From Bradyrhizobium sp. CCGE-LA001 (GTDB taxonomy: Bacteria; Pseudomonadota; Alphaproteobacteria; Rhizobiales; Xanthobacteraceae): DNA of 64,000 nt. This document shows positions 8,910-18,027 of the stretch, piece after piece (position 1 is the first letter of the stretch; each line of letters opens with the position of its first letter). The stretch covers positions 5,387,501-5,451,500 of the forward strand of contig NZ_CP013949.1 in NCBI RefSeq assembly GCF_000296215.2, written 5' to 3'. A model generated the notes under the pieces. That model was not told where the DNA came from. It ran no database searches and was given only the letters and a program-made list of their open reading frames with translations. A program made the translations under genes and the position numbers.

Positions 8910-9940
8910 CGACGTCCGCCGCGGGTGAAGACCATGCGGTCGGACTGGTCCTGTTCGCGCTCGCGCCGGCCGTGCTCGCTGCGCTGATCTCCGCCTGCAT
9001 CACCTACCTGAGCATGCCGCTGCTGCAGCGTTATGCGCTGGCGCGGCCGAATGCGCGGTCCTCGCATCGTATCCCGACACCGCAGGGCGCCGGCATCGCC
9101 GTCGTCGCAGCCACCCTGCTGGTCGCTGCGCCCTGGGCCGCCTGGGCCCATGGCGCGATTCCCCTGCCCCTGATCGGCTCCGCCGTGCTGATCGCGCTGG
9201 TCGGGCTGGTCGACGACATCAGGCCTCTGCCGGTCACCGTACGGCTGTTGCTGCAAGCCGCGGCCGTGACCACTGTCGTCTCTGCGGCACCGGAGGCGCT
9301 GCGGATCGTGCCCGCCCTGCCGCTTGCGTTCGAACGCGTCCTGATCGTCATTGCCGGCGTCTGGTTCGTGAACCTCGTCAACTTCATGGACGGCCTCGAC
9401 CTGATGACGGTGGCCGAAGTGGTGCCGACGACGGCCGCGCTCGGGCTGCTCGGATGGCTCGGAGAGCTCTCCTCGGCCGCCACCCTGCTCGCGATCGCGC
9501 TGTGCGGTGCCATGTTCGGCTTTGCGCCGTTCAACAAGCCGGTCGCACGCGTATTTCTCGGGGATGTCGGCAGCCTGCCGATCGGCCTGCTGCTCGGCTG
9601 GTGCCTGCTCGAGCTTGCCTGGCACGGGCACCCCGCCGCGGCGCTGCTGCTGCCGGGCTATTACCTCGCCGATTCCACCATCACGCTGTTTCGCCGCATC
9701 GCGCGCCGCGAACAGTTCTGGTCGGCGCACCGCTCACATTTCTATCAGCGCGCGACCGACAACGGCTTCAGGGTGCCGCAGGTGATCGGCGAGGTGTTTG
9801 CGCTCAATCTCATGCTGGCCTTGCTTGCTATCGCGACCGTCCGCGCCGGCTCGATCGCGATCACGCTCCTCTCCCTGCTCGCAGGCGCGATCGCGATCGC
9901 GATCGTGCTGCGGCGCTTCTCCCGACCTCAATTCCTCTGA
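8906..9940 (+). CDS. Polyprenyl-phosphate sugar-1-phosphate transferase (WecA/WbpL/MraY family)
   Basis: A 344-residue membrane enzyme with about ten helices. Family signatures are VDDIRPL (Mg-binding aspartates, about residue 100), NFMDGLDLMTVAE, FLGDVGSLPIGLL and the cytoplasmic HRSHFYQRATDNG loop. It would load a UDP-linked HexNAc-1-phosphate onto undecaprenyl phosphate to start O-antigen or another surface glycan. The GTG start overlaps the previous gene's stop. Its 3' end overlaps the convergent WbpV-like gene by 13 bp. The combination with WbpV- and WbpM-like enzymes recalls the WbpL system, which transfers a 6-deoxy amino sugar; the exact sugar is inferred. Confidence 0.88.
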   Translation: MTTSAAGEDHAVGLVLFALAPAVLAALISACITYLSMPLLQRYALARPNARSSHRIPTPQGAGIAVVAATLLVAAPWAAWAHGAIPLPLIGSAVLIALVGLVDDIRPLPVTVRLLLQAAAVTTVVSAAPEALRIVPALPLAFERVLIVIAGVWFVNLVNFMDGLDLMTVAEVVPTTAALGLLGWLGELSSAATLLAIALCGAMFGFAPFNKPVARVFLGDVGSLPIGLLLGWCLLELAWHGHPAAALLLPGYYLADSTITLFRRIARREQFWSAHRSHFYQRATDNGFRVPQVIGEVFALNLMLALLAIATVRAGSIAITLLSLLAGAIAIAIVLRRFSRPQFL

Positions 9941-10875
9941 GCCGACAGCGCCAGCCGCAGCCCCTCGTCGAGCGAGACCGGCGGCTGCCAGCCGGTCGCG
10001 AGCGCCTTCGAGATGTTGAGCTCGAGCGAACCGATCAGGCTGTCGCGCGTGTTCTGTCGGCCTATCATCTTGAGAAGTGCCCCGAGCAAGGCCGGCGGCA
10101 CGGCGAACAGGCGCGGGCGCTTGCCGGACGCTTTCGCCAGATGCGCGATGAATTCGGCCGTGGAGACCTGTTCCCGGTCAGCCACCAGGAAGATCTCGAA
10201 ATTGCTGGTGGGGTCGGGATGGCTGAGCCGGTGCAGGATGAACGATGACAGGTTCTGCACGGCGAGGAAGGCGCGGTGATTGCGGATCCCGGCGAAGGGC
10301 AGCGGCAGTCCGAGATCCACTGCGCGCGTCAGCAGCGCGAAATTACCCTTGGCGCCCGCACCATAGATCAGCGGCGGCCTGATCACCGAGATGTTCATCT
10401 CGTTGTCGGGCGCCATCGCTCTCAGACCGGCCTCGGCCTCGGCCTTCGACATGCCGTAGAGGCCGCGGGGTGTCAGGACGTCGTCTTCACTGAACGGCGC
10501 ACGCCAGTCGTTGCTGCGGCCATGCACGAGGACCGTGCTCACGAAGATGAACTGGCGCACGCCGGCGGCCGCCGCACAGCGTGCCAGTTGCAGGGTGCCG
10601 GCGATGTTGACGTCGCGATAGATCTGCTCCGCATTCTTCTCCTGGGCGTGATGCACGCGCGCGGCGAGATGGACGACGGCGTCGGCGCCTTCGAGCGCGG
10701 CCTGCCAGCAGGTCTGCGGGCCGATTGATCCGATCGCGACCTCGTCGTCGCTGCCGTTCGGGCTGCGGACTGCACGGCGGACGGACCAGCCCTCGCGTGC
10801 CATTGCCGGCGTGAGATGACGACCGACGAAGCCGTTCGCTCCCGTCACGAGCACGACTGGTTTGTTCTCGCTCAT
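9928..10875 (-). CDS. NAD-dependent epimerase/reductase, WbpV-like
   Basis: A 315-residue extended SDR with the cofactor motif VTGANGFVGRHL, HLAARVHHAQE, the VSTVLVHGRS segment and a YGMSK catalytic tyrosine-lysine pair. The arrangement HLAARVH and IRPPLIYG is typical of the WbpV/WbjF/RmlD-like group that reduces or epimerises 4-keto-6-deoxy-UDP-HexNAc. Its ATG overlaps the stop of the upstream glycosyltransferase by 4 bp (ATGA), placing it at the end of the hldD-hldE operon. It probably finishes the sugar that the convergent WecA/WbpL-like enzyme transfers. An ordinary UDP-glucose 4-epimerase role is less likely because galE is at 21 kb. Confidence 0.83.
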   Translation of the reverse strand: MSENKPVVLVTGANGFVGRHLTPAMAREGWSVRRAVRSPNGSDDEVAIGSIGPQTCWQAALEGADAVVHLAARVHHAQEKNAEQIYRDVNIAGTLQLARCAAAAGVRQFIFVSTVLVHGRSNDWRAPFSEDDVLTPRGLYGMSKAEAEAGLRAMAPDNEMNISVIRPPLIYGAGAKGNFALLTRAVDLGLPLPFAGIRNHRAFLAVQNLSSFILHRLSHPDPTSNFEIFLVADREQVSTAEFIAHLAKASGKRPRLFAVPPALLGALLKMIGRQNTRDSLIGSLELNISKALATGWQPPVSLDEGLRLALSAQRN

Positions 10876-12092
10876 CGTTGCTCCGCAAGGTCCGGGTTGT
10901 GCAACAATTCCTCGATCAGGCCGGCATAAGCATTCATCGCAACGGTGCGGTCGAAGCGCGCTGCCGCCTTCACCGCGCGCTCCGTCATGGCGTCGTCGTC
11001 CGAACGGCAGGCCGCGCGGATCGCTTCAGCGAGCTGGTCGGCGCGGCCTGGCGTCACGACCCAGCCGAGCCCGCTCTCGGCCACCGTCAAGGCGGCCTCG
11101 GCCTCCGGCTCGGAGACCAACACCACGGGACGGCCGACCGCCAGCAGATTGTAGAACCGGCTCGGCACCGACACTCCCGCAACGTCCTTCCGGTAGGGAA
11201 TGATCCAGAGATTGGCGGACGCCAGAAATGCCTCGAGCTCCAAATCGGCGACGCGCGCGACAAAGGAGACATTGGGCAGTCCCGCCTCGGTCTGCAACTG
11301 TTTCAGCCGCTCGAAGCCGATGCCCCAGCCGGACAGCAGGAAGTGGATGTCCGTCTCATCCTTGAGGAGGCGCGCCGCCTCGAACACGATCTCGGGATCA
11401 TGGGTGAAGCCGAGATTGCCTGATAGCCCGACGATGAAGCGCGCGGCGAGCGCCTTGCGGAATGGATTGTCCCGTGTAAGGGGACGCGGCCCGGGTACCA
11501 GGGTCGCCCAGTTCGGGATGAAGCGGATCTTGTTTCGCCTCATGCCGGAATAGCTCAGCAGCGGACGCTCCGCGTCGCGACCGATGGTGATGACGGCATT
11601 GAGCGCGCGGAACATCAGGCTGTTGGCGGCGCGCATCGTCCGCGTCACGAACGAGCCGGGCTTCAACAGGCCCGCCATCACCAGCACGTCAGGGAATAGG
11701 TCGTGCATGATCAGCGCCGACCGCGCGCCCTTGAGCCTTGCCGCTGCCGCGACCGCGTAAGGCAGCATGAAGGGCGCAGTGACGGTGAGCACGACGTCAC
11801 CCCGTCTCAGCTGCCGGATCAGCGCGAGGAACGTGCGCCCTGCGAACAGCAGCTCGGACAGGCCGCGCCGCAGCAGCGCTGCCTTGCCCGCCATCCGGTT
11901 CCTGACCATGACGACGCGCGGCTTGCCCGGGCCGGTTTGCGAGGCCGGAAGCGCGCCCGGCGAGCCCGACAGCACGACGACGTCGTGGTCTTGGGCGAGA
12001 CGGCAGGCAATCTCCGCCATGATCGATGCCGTCGTGCTCGTGTCAGGCGGGTAATGCTGGCTCGCGACGACGATCTTGCCTGAAGACTGCAT
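10872..12092 (-). CDS. GT4-family glycosyltransferase, WbuB-like
   Basis: About 406 residues with a GT-B fold. The N-terminal KIVVASQHYPPDTSTTA segment is characteristic of WbuB-type transferases that add a 6-deoxy amino sugar (L-FucNAc) early in O-unit assembly. The C-terminal half has FIVGLSGNLGFTHD and the donor-binding PSRFYNLLAVGRPVV region. The start is the ATG at 12092 (MQSSGK), two bases after the upstream stop; longer in-frame starts inside the neighbouring gene give no family likeness. It sits between a CapD/WbpM-like and a WbpV-like gene, both of which would make its donor. Donor identity is inferred. Confidence 0.85.
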   Translation of the reverse strand: MQSSGKIVVASQHYPPDTSTTASIMAEIACRLAQDHDVVVLSGSPGALPASQTGPGKPRVVMVRNRMAGKAALLRRGLSELLFAGRTFLALIRQLRRGDVVLTVTAPFMLPYAVAAAARLKGARSALIMHDLFPDVLVMAGLLKPGSFVTRTMRAANSLMFRALNAVITIGRDAERPLLSYSGMRRNKIRFIPNWATLVPGPRPLTRDNPFRKALAARFIVGLSGNLGFTHDPEIVFEAARLLKDETDIHFLLSGWGIGFERLKQLQTEAGLPNVSFVARVADLELEAFLASANLWIIPYRKDVAGVSVPSRFYNLLAVGRPVVLVSEPEAEAALTVAESGLGWVVTPGRADQLAEAIRAACRSDDDAMTERAVKAAARFDRTVAMNAYAGLIEELLHNPDLAEQR

Positions 12093-12094
12093 GG

Positions 12095-14002
12095 TCAGGC
12101 CGCGGTCGACCCGAACTCGGGAACGGCATCCTTCAGGATGGTCCTGATGGTGGCGCGGTCGTCGCGCGCGATGGCCTGCTCGAGCGCGGCAATCCATTTG
12201 CGCAGCGTCTGCATCGGCGGCTCGTTCGGCTGCGCGGCCATGATGCCGGCAACGCCGATCTCGCGGGTCGGCTCCTCGGAGGCGAACAGGATCTCGTGCA
12301 GGCGCTCGCCCGGCCGCATCCCCGTGAACACGATCTCGATGTCATAGCCCGGTTGCAGGCCGGACAGGCGGATCATGCGTTCGGCGAGATCGACGATCTT
12401 CACCGGCTGGCCCATGTTGAGCACGTAGACCGAGACGTCCGAGCGCTGCGTTCCGAGCGCGTGCGTGGCAGCCGTGATGACGAGATCGCAGGCTTCGCGG
12501 ATGGTCATGAAATAGCGGACCATGTCCGGATGCGTCACCGTCACCGGGCCGCCGGCCTCGATCTGCGCCTTGAACTTCGGCACCACCGAGCCGTTCGAGG
12601 CCAGCACATTGCCGAACCGGACCGAGATCAGCCGCATCGGCGGCTTGGCGCCGCGCCCCGCCGCTGCGAGGTCGTGATCCAGCGCCTGGCAGTACATCTC
12701 CGCAAAGCGCTTGGTCAGTCCCAGCATCGACACCGGTTCGATGGCCTTGTCGGTCGAGATCATCACCATGGCTTCGGCGCCGGCGGCCAGCGCTGCGTCC
12801 GCCACGTTGATGGACCCGAAGATGTTGGTCTTGACGCCCTCGCTCCAGTCGCGCTCGAGGATCGGCACGTGCTTGAGGGCCGCGGCGTGGAACACGATGT
12901 CCGGCTTGAACTCGGCCATCAGGCGCATGATGCGCTCGCGGTCGCGGATATCGGCGATGCGTCCTTCGATCTCGGCCGTCGTGCCGGCGAGCACTTCGGT
13001 GACCGCGTAGAGCGCCGGCTCGGAATTCTCGACGATCAAGAGACGCGCGGCGCCGAAGGCGACGACGCGCTCGCAGATCTCCGACCCGATCGAGCCGCCA
13101 CCGCCCGTGACGATCACCGCCTTGCCCCTGATCAGGGCTTCGAGGCGCGCATAGTCGATCTCTTCACTCGGCCGCAGCAGGAGGTCCTCGACCGCGACGG
13201 CCGTGAGGCGCGGCGTGTCGCCGCTCTCCAGCGAAGGCATGCGGTTGACGATGACGCCGAGCTTTCGTGCCCGCATCAGGATCGATTCCGGATGCGCCTC
13301 CGGCTCGAACGCCGACGGTGTCATCACGATGCGGGCGATCGGCTTGTTGCGCTTGGCGAAGTCCGCGATGACGTCCTCGACATCGTCGATGCCACCCAGC
13401 ACCGGCACGTTGCGGATGAACTGGCCGCGGTCGGAGCTCGAGGGCGACAGCACGCCGATCGGCCAGATGCGCTTGATCGCTCCGCTCTCGATTCCGCGCA
13501 ACAGCACTTCCGCATCCGCGGCACGGCCGATCAGCAGCGTCGGGGCAGCATCGTCGGTTCTCGCATGACGCCGCACCCGCGTGTAACGGAAATAGCGGTA
13601 AGCCATGCGTGATGCGCTGAGGAAGGAGACCTCGAGGAACCAGTAAAGGATGATCGTCACCTTGCCGAGGAAGAAGGCGCCGCGGACGTTCGGGGCGACG
13701 AAGATGTAGTCGAGGACGAGAAGGGCAACCGTCAGAACGGTCGCGACCCGGATGATGTTGAGCGCGTCCGGCAGCGAGATGAAGCGCCACTTCGTCGTGG
13801 TCAGGTTGAAGATGAAGAACACGACCACGCTGAAGGCGAGGAAATAGGGCAGGATCTGGAACAGCAGCGGCAGGCGCTCGTAGAAGCCGTCGCCGCCCTC
13901 GAATCGCAGATAGAAAGCAACGAACAGCGCCGCCGTGGTCGCCAGCAGGTCGTGGAGCGCGATCAGGAAGTTGCGCAAGGTGAGATGCGAAAGACGCGTC
14001 AT
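12095..14002 (-). CDS. CapD/WbpM-like nucleotide-sugar dehydratase/epimerase, membrane-anchored
   Basis: About 635 residues from the ATG at 14002 (MTRLSHLTLRNFL). Four or so N-terminal membrane helices (residues 1-125) are followed by a CoA-binding-like Rossmann domain and the C-terminal catalytic SDR domain, with IVTGGGGSIGSEICER and STDKA. The layout matches WbpM/FlaA1-related 4,6-dehydratases of UDP-HexNAc. Family members have a methionine or tyrosine four residues before the catalytic lysine (for example NVMGATKR). Here the segment reads VSMLGLTKR, so a leucine occupies that place, and I cannot tell whether the neighbouring methionine compensates. It lies in the hldDE operon and would generate the keto-sugar for the WbpV-like and aminotransferase enzymes. 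Confidence 0.86.
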   Translation of the reverse strand: MTRLSHLTLRNFLIALHDLLATTAALFVAFYLRFEGGDGFYERLPLLFQILPYFLAFSVVVFFIFNLTTTKWRFISLPDALNIIRVATVLTVALLVLDYIFVAPNVRGAFFLGKVTIILYWFLEVSFLSASRMAYRYFRYTRVRRHARTDDAAPTLLIGRAADAEVLLRGIESGAIKRIWPIGVLSPSSSDRGQFIRNVPVLGGIDDVEDVIADFAKRNKPIARIVMTPSAFEPEAHPESILMRARKLGVIVNRMPSLESGDTPRLTAVAVEDLLLRPSEEIDYARLEALIRGKAVIVTGGGGSIGSEICERVVAFGAARLLIVENSEPALYAVTEVLAGTTAEIEGRIADIRDRERIMRLMAEFKPDIVFHAAALKHVPILERDWSEGVKTNIFGSINVADAALAAGAEAMVMISTDKAIEPVSMLGLTKRFAEMYCQALDHDLAAAGRGAKPPMRLISVRFGNVLASNGSVVPKFKAQIEAGGPVTVTHPDMVRYFMTIREACDLVITAATHALGTQRSDVSVYVLNMGQPVKIVDLAERMIRLSGLQPGYDIEIVFTGMRPGERLHEILFASEEPTREIGVAGIMAAQPNEPPMQTLRKWIAALEQAIARDDRATIRTILKDAVPEFGSTAA

Positions 14003-14107
14003 CCGCCGACCGATGAAAGCCCAGTTAGGTGCAAACTTGATCCGCGCTGGATAGCCCATCTCGGCAAGACATGCCAGCTTGCCAGCCAAGGCATCCGCGC
14101 CGACCCT

Positions 14108-15394
14108 TCAGGAACCAGCTTCCGCCGTCCTGGCCCCGGTCCGTCGCGCCTGCATCACCATGCCGCCGGCAACGCCGACGCCGATGACGTACATCCAGCC
14201 CTCGTGAAAGTCGAACAAATGGGAGTTGAACAGCGAGGTAAAGACGTTCTGCACCACCACCAGGAGCCCGATCCAGTCGGCAAGCCCGTCGCCGCGAAAC
14301 AACAAGAGATGCAGGATCCAGATCGCATACAGGACGACGATGCCGATGACGCCCCATTGGACGGCGACGTTCAGCGTCTGGTTGTGCGGATTTCCGATCA
14401 CTTCGGCTGACGCCTGGTATTGCCCGCTGGGCGTCGCGACGCGCTCGAACAATCCGCGGGTCGAGCCCGTGCCGTGCCCGACGATCGGCGCCTCCGCGAA
14501 GAAGCCGAGCGATTTCCGCCAGAATTCGAGCCGCAGGCCCAGCGAGGTCGGCTCCCCCTTTTCCACATAGCGGGTGTAGTCGCTCTTGAACCGCTCTGCG
14601 GTCTCGCGCAGATGCGGCGAGGCCTGCCAGGCGAGAACGGCGCCTGCGAGCAGAGCGGCAGCGACGATGGCAATGCTGCGCCATTTCAGGTGAAGCAGCG
14701 CGAACACACCGAACATGATCGGAATGGTGACGAGCGCAGTGCGCGACACCACCACGAAGGCCATGTTGACGAAGAAGCTGAGCGCGAGCGCCGTGAGCAG
14801 CCCGGCGAACCAGTATCGTTTCTCGCGCAGCAGCATTACGATTGGATAGGCCAGCGCGACCGCGCAGAGCGTGAATTCCTGGCTCTGGTCGATGTAGTTC
14901 TTGACGAAGATGCCGCGTTCCGGCGGATCGGTCTTGAGGGCGAGGTTGGGATAGAAGGCGACCAGCCACGACATCACCGACAACAGTGCGCAGGACACCA
15001 GGAAGGCGACGAGCACCCAATGCCCGCGCTGCGAGCGCTCGAAATGGTAGAGCAGGATGGGCAGCACGAGCAGCTTGACGGTTGGATTGACCGCATAGAG
15101 GCGCGCGCCCCAGGACGCCTCCGACCACAGCGTCCCGACCAGCGCGAGAACGACCAGTGCGATCGGCGCAACACAGATCGGGCGCTTCAGCGATTGCAGG
15201 AACGCGCGGAAGTCGAGAAACGGCACCATGCAGAGCAGCATCAGCGCGTTGAAGATTCCCGCGAGCGACGTCGACCATGGCAGCGAAGCCGCGGTCAGGA
15301 CCGCCAGGATGTCCACCGTCTCGCGCCAGGCTGCCGGGCTGCGTAGGCGCCGCCCGAACATCTGACCGGCCGTCCCGCCGGCGAGCGCCGTCAC
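14108..15394 (-). CDS. O-antigen ligase/polymerase family membrane protein (Wzy_C domain)
   Basis: About 428 residues and roughly 10-12 membrane helices, with a large periplasmic loop holding the family histidine in NPHNQTLNVAVQWG and the GHGTGSTRGLFER segment. WaaL ligases attach O-chains to lipid A-core in the periplasm; Wzy polymerases share the fold, so either role is possible. I start it at the GTG at 15394, whose GTGA overlaps the hldE stop and is preceded by a strong GGGGAGGGGG site; an ATG at 15361 is an alternative. Location directly after hldE supports LPS assembly. Confidence 0.82.
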   Translation of the reverse strand: MTALAGGTAGQMFGRRLRSPAAWRETVDILAVLTAASLPWSTSLAGIFNALMLLCMVPFLDFRAFLQSLKRPICVAPIALVVLALVGTLWSEASWGARLYAVNPTVKLLVLPILLYHFERSQRGHWVLVAFLVSCALLSVMSWLVAFYPNLALKTDPPERGIFVKNYIDQSQEFTLCAVALAYPIVMLLREKRYWFAGLLTALALSFFVNMAFVVVSRTALVTIPIMFGVFALLHLKWRSIAIVAAALLAGAVLAWQASPHLRETAERFKSDYTRYVEKGEPTSLGLRLEFWRKSLGFFAEAPIVGHGTGSTRGLFERVATPSGQYQASAEVIGNPHNQTLNVAVQWGVIGIVVLYAIWILHLLLFRGDGLADWIGLLVVVQNVFTSLFNSHLFDFHEGWMYVIGVGVAGGMVMQARRTGARTAEAGS

Positions 15395-16875
15395 TTGCCC
15401 CCTCCCCGCGCGCGATGCACTAGAGCGGTGGTGCTGAAGCCCTGGAGGATGTCGACCAGCACGACCGTCCCGCCCTCGGCCTCGACGACCTCGTGACCGA
15501 CGACCTGCTCGCGGGTGTAGTCGCCGCCTTTGACCAGCACGCCGGGCTTGATCCTGGTGATCAGCTCGATCGGCGTGTCCTCCTCGAAGATGATGACGAG
15601 ATCGACGGCCTCCAACGCAGCCAGCACCTCGGCCCGCGCGCGCTCGTCCTGGACCGGCCGATCTGCGCCCTTCAGCCGCCGCACCGAGGCGTCGCTGTTG
15701 AGCCCCACGATCAGGCGGTCGCAGGCGGCGCGGGCCGCAGTCAGCACCTTGACGTGACCGGGATGGAGGATGTCGAAGCAGCCATTGGTGAAGCCGACGC
15801 GCAGACCCTGCCTTCGCCATTCGGCGAGCTGGGCGTCCAGCGTATCAGGTTCGAGCACGATCTTCTCCTCGGCGGCGAGATAGGCATGCGGCAGGATCTT
15901 TCGCCGCAGCTCGACCGCGCTCACGCTGGCGGTGCCCTGCTTGCCGACGGCGACCGCGGCAGCGGCATTGGCCATGCGCAGCGCGGTGTCCCAGTCGGCG
16001 CCCGCAGCGAGCGACACCGCGAGCGCGGCGGCGACGGTGTCGCCGGCCCCGGAGACGTCGCGCACCTTGACCGGAAAAGCCGGAACATGGACCGCCTCGC
16101 CGCCGCGCGGCACGAGCGTCATGCCGTGCTCACCGAGCGTGACCAGGATCGCCTCGCAATCGGCGAGCCGCATCACGTCTTCGCTGGCATCGACGATGCT
16201 CTGCGTGGTGTCGGCACGGCTGCGCGTCGCTTCCGAGAATTCCTTGCGGTTCGGTGTGAGCAGCGTCGCACCGCGATAGATCGCCCAGTTGAGGCTCTTG
16301 GGATCGACGATGACGGGCTTGCCGAGCTTACGGGCGGCGTCGATGGTGTGGCGGATCACGCGCGCGGTCAACACGCCCTTGGCGTAGTCGGACAATAGCA
16401 CGATGTCGACGCGCGCGAGCTGCGGCAGGATCGCCTCGATCAGCTTCGTCTCGATCGCATCGGAGGCCGGCAGCGCCTGCTCCCAATCCGCACGCAGCAT
16501 GTGCGTGGAGAAATGCTCGGAGACGAAGCGGACCTTTCGCGTGGTCGGGCGCGACGGATCACATACCAGCACGCTGTCGATGCCGGCGTGCTCCGCCAGG
16601 GCGGAAGCGAGCCGCCTTCCGGAATCGTCCTCCCCGACGAGGCCGACGAAGATGCAGCGCGCGCCGAGGGCGGCGACGTTGCGCGCGACGTTGCCGGCGC
16701 CGCCGACATGGATCTCGCTGCGCTGGGCCGAGATCACTGGCGCGGGTGCCTCCGGTGAGATCCGCGACACCTCGCCATAGACGAACTCGTCAAGCATGAT
16801 GTCGCCGATGCACAACACCGTGCGGCCCGAGATGGCTCGTGCGAGGGCGTCGAAATCGAGAATGGGTGCCGGCAT
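15391..16875 (-). CDS. hldE: Bifunctional heptose 7-phosphate kinase / heptose 1-phosphate adenylyltransferase
   Basis: A 494-residue two-domain enzyme for ADP-heptose synthesis. The N-terminal ribokinase-type domain has VLCIGDIMLDEFVYG, EIHVGGAGNVARN and the anion-hole VRDVSGAGDTVAAAL. The C-terminal cytidylyltransferase-like domain has FTNGCFDILHPGHV (HxGH). The start at 16875 (MPAPILDF) follows the hldD stop by 10 bp with GAGG upstream; an earlier ATG at 16926 lies inside hldD. It is the second gene of the hldD-hldE-ligase-capD-wbuB-wbpV operon. ADP-heptose made here feeds WaaF encoded divergently. Confidence 0.95.
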   Translation of the reverse strand: MPAPILDFDALARAISGRTVLCIGDIMLDEFVYGEVSRISPEAPAPVISAQRSEIHVGGAGNVARNVAALGARCIFVGLVGEDDSGRRLASALAEHAGIDSVLVCDPSRPTTRKVRFVSEHFSTHMLRADWEQALPASDAIETKLIEAILPQLARVDIVLLSDYAKGVLTARVIRHTIDAARKLGKPVIVDPKSLNWAIYRGATLLTPNRKEFSEATRSRADTTQSIVDASEDVMRLADCEAILVTLGEHGMTLVPRGGEAVHVPAFPVKVRDVSGAGDTVAAALAVSLAAGADWDTALRMANAAAAVAVGKQGTASVSAVELRRKILPHAYLAAEEKIVLEPDTLDAQLAEWRRQGLRVGFTNGCFDILHPGHVKVLTAARAACDRLIVGLNSDASVRRLKGADRPVQDERARAEVLAALEAVDLVIIFEEDTPIELITRIKPGVLVKGGDYTREQVVGHEVVEAEGGTVVLVDILQGFSTTALVHRARGGGK

Positions 16876-16885
16876 GATCGAGGCC

Positions 16886-17866
16886 TCAGCGGAAGCGGTC
16901 GGGCCGGTCGAGATAATCGCCGACATAAGCCTTCACCGCATCCTCGAGCGTCGTGAAGCCGCCGTTATAACCGGCGCGATGGAGGTGATCGACCTTGCTC
17001 TGGGTGAAATATTGGTAGCTGTTGCGGATGCTTTCGGGCATGTCGATATATTCGATGTTGGGATTTTTGCCGAGCGCGGCATAGGCTGCCAGCATCAAAT
17101 CCCGGAAGCTACGCGCCTTGCCGGTCCCGACGTTGAACAGGCCGGATACCGACGGCGTCGCCAGCAGCCACATGACGACGCGCACGACATCGTCGACATA
17201 GATGAAATCGCGGCGCTGGTCGCCGTGGTCGATGCCGTCGCGGTGCGACTTGAACAGCTGCACGACGCGGCCCGCTTTGACGTCCTCGAAGCGACGCGCC
17301 AGCACGCTCATCATCGAGCCCTTGTGATATTCGTTGGGCCCGAACACGTTGAAGAATTTTAGTCCGGCCCATTGCGGCGGGAGCTGATCGCCGCGCGCGA
17401 CCCGTTCGGCGACGGCGAGGTCGAACAGGTGCTTGCTCCAGCCGTACAGATTCATCGGCCGCAGCTTCTTCAGCGCCGGCAGCGAGGCGTCATCGTCGAA
17501 ACCATCCGCGCCATCGCCATAAGTCGCCGCCGAGGAAGCATAAATGAACGGGACCGCATTCGCCGCGCACCAGTTCAGAAGGCGCATCGACAGGCGGAAA
17601 TTGGTCTCGATCACGAGATCGCCGTCGGTCGCGGTGGTCTCGGAGATCGCCCCGAGATGAATCATGGCCTCTAACTTGCGGCCCTTCAGCCAATCCAGCA
17701 GCTCGGCCGGGGGCACGATATCCACAAGCTGGCGCTTGGCGAGGTTCCGCCATTTGCCCTCGTCGCCGAGCAGATCGCACACGACGACGTCGCTGCGGCC
17801 GGCCTCGTTCAGCGCGGCGACGACATTCGACCCGATAAAACCGGCCCCACCGGTCACCAGCAACAT
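16886..17866 (-). CDS. hldD: ADP-L-glycero-D-manno-heptose 6-epimerase
   Basis: A 326-residue extended SDR. MLLVTGGAGFIGSN binds the cofactor, HLGAISETTATDGD is diagnostic of HldD, ASSAATYG carries the catalytic serine and NLYGWSKHLFD the YxxxK pair. KFFNVFGPNEYHKGSM completes the family pattern. It epimerises ADP-D,D-heptose to ADP-L,D-heptose for the LPS inner core. The start at 17866 places the glycine motif at the very N-terminus, as in other HldD proteins. It opens the six-gene minus-strand operon and is divergent from waaF. Confidence 0.95.
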   Translation of the reverse strand: MLLVTGGAGFIGSNVVAALNEAGRSDVVVCDLLGDEGKWRNLAKRQLVDIVPPAELLDWLKGRKLEAMIHLGAISETTATDGDLVIETNFRLSMRLLNWCAANAVPFIYASSAATYGDGADGFDDDASLPALKKLRPMNLYGWSKHLFDLAVAERVARGDQLPPQWAGLKFFNVFGPNEYHKGSMMSVLARRFEDVKAGRVVQLFKSHRDGIDHGDQRRDFIYVDDVVRVVMWLLATPSVSGLFNVGTGKARSFRDLMLAAYAALGKNPNIEYIDMPESIRNSYQYFTQSKVDHLHRAGYNGGFTTLEDAVKAYVGDYLDRPDRFR

Positions 17867-18027
17867 TCCGAAATCCCTGCCCGATCTTTGCGGCCCCGAT
17901 AACTGCCGTAGCGCATCGTCCGCCAAAGTGTAAGCGTTTTGGACCACCGCTCTCCCGGCTTTACCTGCCGGCCCGGAGCGGCTAACCGAACCGCGACGCC
18001 ATATCGCTCCCAAATGCTATTTAACGA

